Shown here: positions 5,143 through 6,045 of the stretch, in pieces | Numbering within the stretch: position 1 is the stretch's first letter | Layout: every line of letters begins with the position of its first letter | NCBI GenBank assembly: GCA_019038735.1 | Contig: JAHOYW010000006.1 | Location: forward strand, 1 to 6,045 | Reading direction: 5' to 3' | Length of the DNA: 6,045 bases | Origin: Victivallales bacterium | GTDB taxonomy: Bacteria > Verrucomicrobiota > Lentisphaeria > Victivallales > Victivallaceae | The notes under the pieces: model-generated | Told to the model about the DNA's origin: nothing | The model's input: only the letters and a program-made list of their open reading frames with translations | The model's database searches: none | Program-made: the position numbers and the translations under genes

Positions 5143-6045
5143 TTAGCTATCAAAAATTGTTTTTTGTTCTGGTGTATTCCCTTTCTTTTTTATGTAGGTT
5201 TTTAAAGCAATAGCCTGCCTATTCTCTGGGATTGTTTTTATAAATTTAATAAACGGCTTATCCTTTTTCTTTGAATTACATTTTATGCAGCTTGCTATCA
5301 AATTAGAAACTGAATGACTCCCGCCTTTGCTTATTGGGTCCATATGGTCTAGAGCCTGATTATTGCTGAATTTCTCACCGCAATAAATACATGTCTTTCT
5401 GGATTTTATTTTTCTTATCTCTAAACCGTTTAATGTCTTATCTGACAACGTTTTTAATTTGTTTCGCCTAAGTATATTATGAGATCTATGGCAATATTTA
5501 CAATATTCCTTTTTCCCGCCTTTTCTATATGGCGCGTCATTAAAATCTTTTATATCTAGAACCTGCAAACATCCTGGGCAATATTTAAAACCAGGCAACA
5601 CCGAGAATAGGCGAATGGGTTTTCTTTTTGATGGATCATATATTCTGCCGCTTTTCTTTGCTTTACACGATAAACATGTTTTATCGTATTGGCCGTGAGA
5701 AAAGCTAAAATCGGCATCTGGATGGATTACGCCACAAATATGGCAAGTTCCTGGGCTGACATCAGGGAAGAATGTTAACCCTTTTTTCTTTTTGATTACT
5801 CTGACTTTCGCCCTGTATTTCTCTTTCGCCTTAATTGCTTGGCATTTACGGCAAATTCTACGGTAAGACTTTCCGGTTTTAAAAACTTCTTCTGGTAAAT
5901 CCTGTCCGCAATTTTTGCACCGTCTTGTTAATGGCACATGGTCGTAATATTTACGGGTTGATCGGTTGGCCCTTTTCTTTCTATTTTTATTTATTAAATG
6001 GATTAGTAAGTCCAAATCTGCAACCTTTTTTTTCGTGCCAAACAT
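5143..6045 (-). CDS. HNH endonuclease with three zinc-binding modules
   Basis: A 300-residue protein whose ATG is the last three bases of the window (6043-6045), so a longer N-terminus cannot be excluded. Three CxxC-x18-22-CxxC modules stand in tandem: Cys43/46/65/68, Cys101/104/124/127 and Cys156/159/182/185, each with a phenylalanine midway. A fourth pair, Cys219/222 with Cys253/256, frames the HNH fold: DH at 233-234, then GGSHSVSNLIASC with Asn248, and CNSKK with Asn257 in place of the last His. Lys- and Arg-rich linkers suggest DNA contact. HNH proteins beside terminases assist cos cleavage in some phages (HK97 gp74), but free-standing homing endonucleases also invade phage packaging regions. 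The gene looks more A-rich than the portal gene, perhaps a separate origin. Its TAA at 5143-5145 lies 17 bases before the small-terminase ATG. Confidence 0.88.
   Translation of the reverse strand: MFGTKKKVADLDLLIHLINKNRKKRANRSTRKYYDHVPLTRRCKNCGQDLPEEVFKTGKSYRRICRKCQAIKAKEKYRAKVRVIKKKKGLTFFPDVSPGTCHICGVIHPDADFSFSHGQYDKTCLSCKAKKSGRIYDPSKRKPIRLFSVLPGFKYCPGCLQVLDIKDFNDAPYRKGGKKEYCKYCHRSHNILRRNKLKTLSDKTLNGLEIRKIKSRKTCIYCGEKFSNNQALDHMDPISKGGSHSVSNLIASCIKCNSKKKDKPFIKFIKTIPENRQAIALKTYIKKKGNTPEQKTIFDS

Noticed and set aside
4789..5205. 138-residue plus-strand frame antisense to the small terminase gene
   Set aside because: It covers well-supported minus-strand coding sequence, has low-complexity Phe/Ser-rich content typical of a shadow frame, and has no convincing ribosome binding site.
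1..6045. CRISPR array, tRNA, insertion sequence or attachment site
   Set aside because: No spaced direct repeats of array size, cloverleaf, terminal inverted repeats or integrase-linked core were seen; the window is packed with phage head genes.

Overview
This window is the packaging and head-assembly start of a lambda-type tailed bacteriophage or prophage. Every gene I can support lies on the minus strand, so the map reads right to left. In transcription order it holds: an HNH endonuclease with tandem zinc-binding modules (5143-6045), a Nu1-like small terminase subunit (4542-5126), a GpA-family large terminase subunit (2683-4542), a small basic protein of unknown function (2468-2686), a non-coding leader-like region (2295-2467), a gpW-like head-completion protein (2064-2294), a gpB-family portal (475-2064), and the 5' part of an S49/ClpP-type head maturation protease like lambda gpC (1-478, running off the left edge).

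Host: the gene order and protein families (Nu1-A-W-B-C) are those of lambda-like siphoviruses, usually found in Gram-negative bacteria. The DNA is AT-rich, most visibly in the HNH gene. The sequence does not show the host genus, and no host gene or attachment site is present, so virus and integrated prophage cannot be told apart.

How it works together: the two terminase subunits recognise and cut the concatemeric genome and drive it through the portal. The HNH protein may assist cutting. The gpC-like protease matures the prohead and the gpW-like protein closes the filled head for tail joining. Genes are tightly coupled by 1-4 base stop/start overlaps (ATGA at 475-478 and 2683-2686, TGATG at 2062-2066, TAATA at 4540-4544).

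Two places break the ordinary pattern. First, the conserved N-terminus of the large terminase lies upstream of its first ATG, in a frame with no ATG, GTG or TTG. The only candidates are an ATA overlapping the small-subunit stop, or a -1 shift on an A9 run that would fuse the two subunits. Second, the 173-base gap before gpW carries a sigma70-like promoter, three TTGTCA copies, a hairpin, a ten-codon ORF with a good ribosome binding site, and a strong terminator whose 5' arm that ORF overlaps. This looks like an attenuator or a small-RNA gene.
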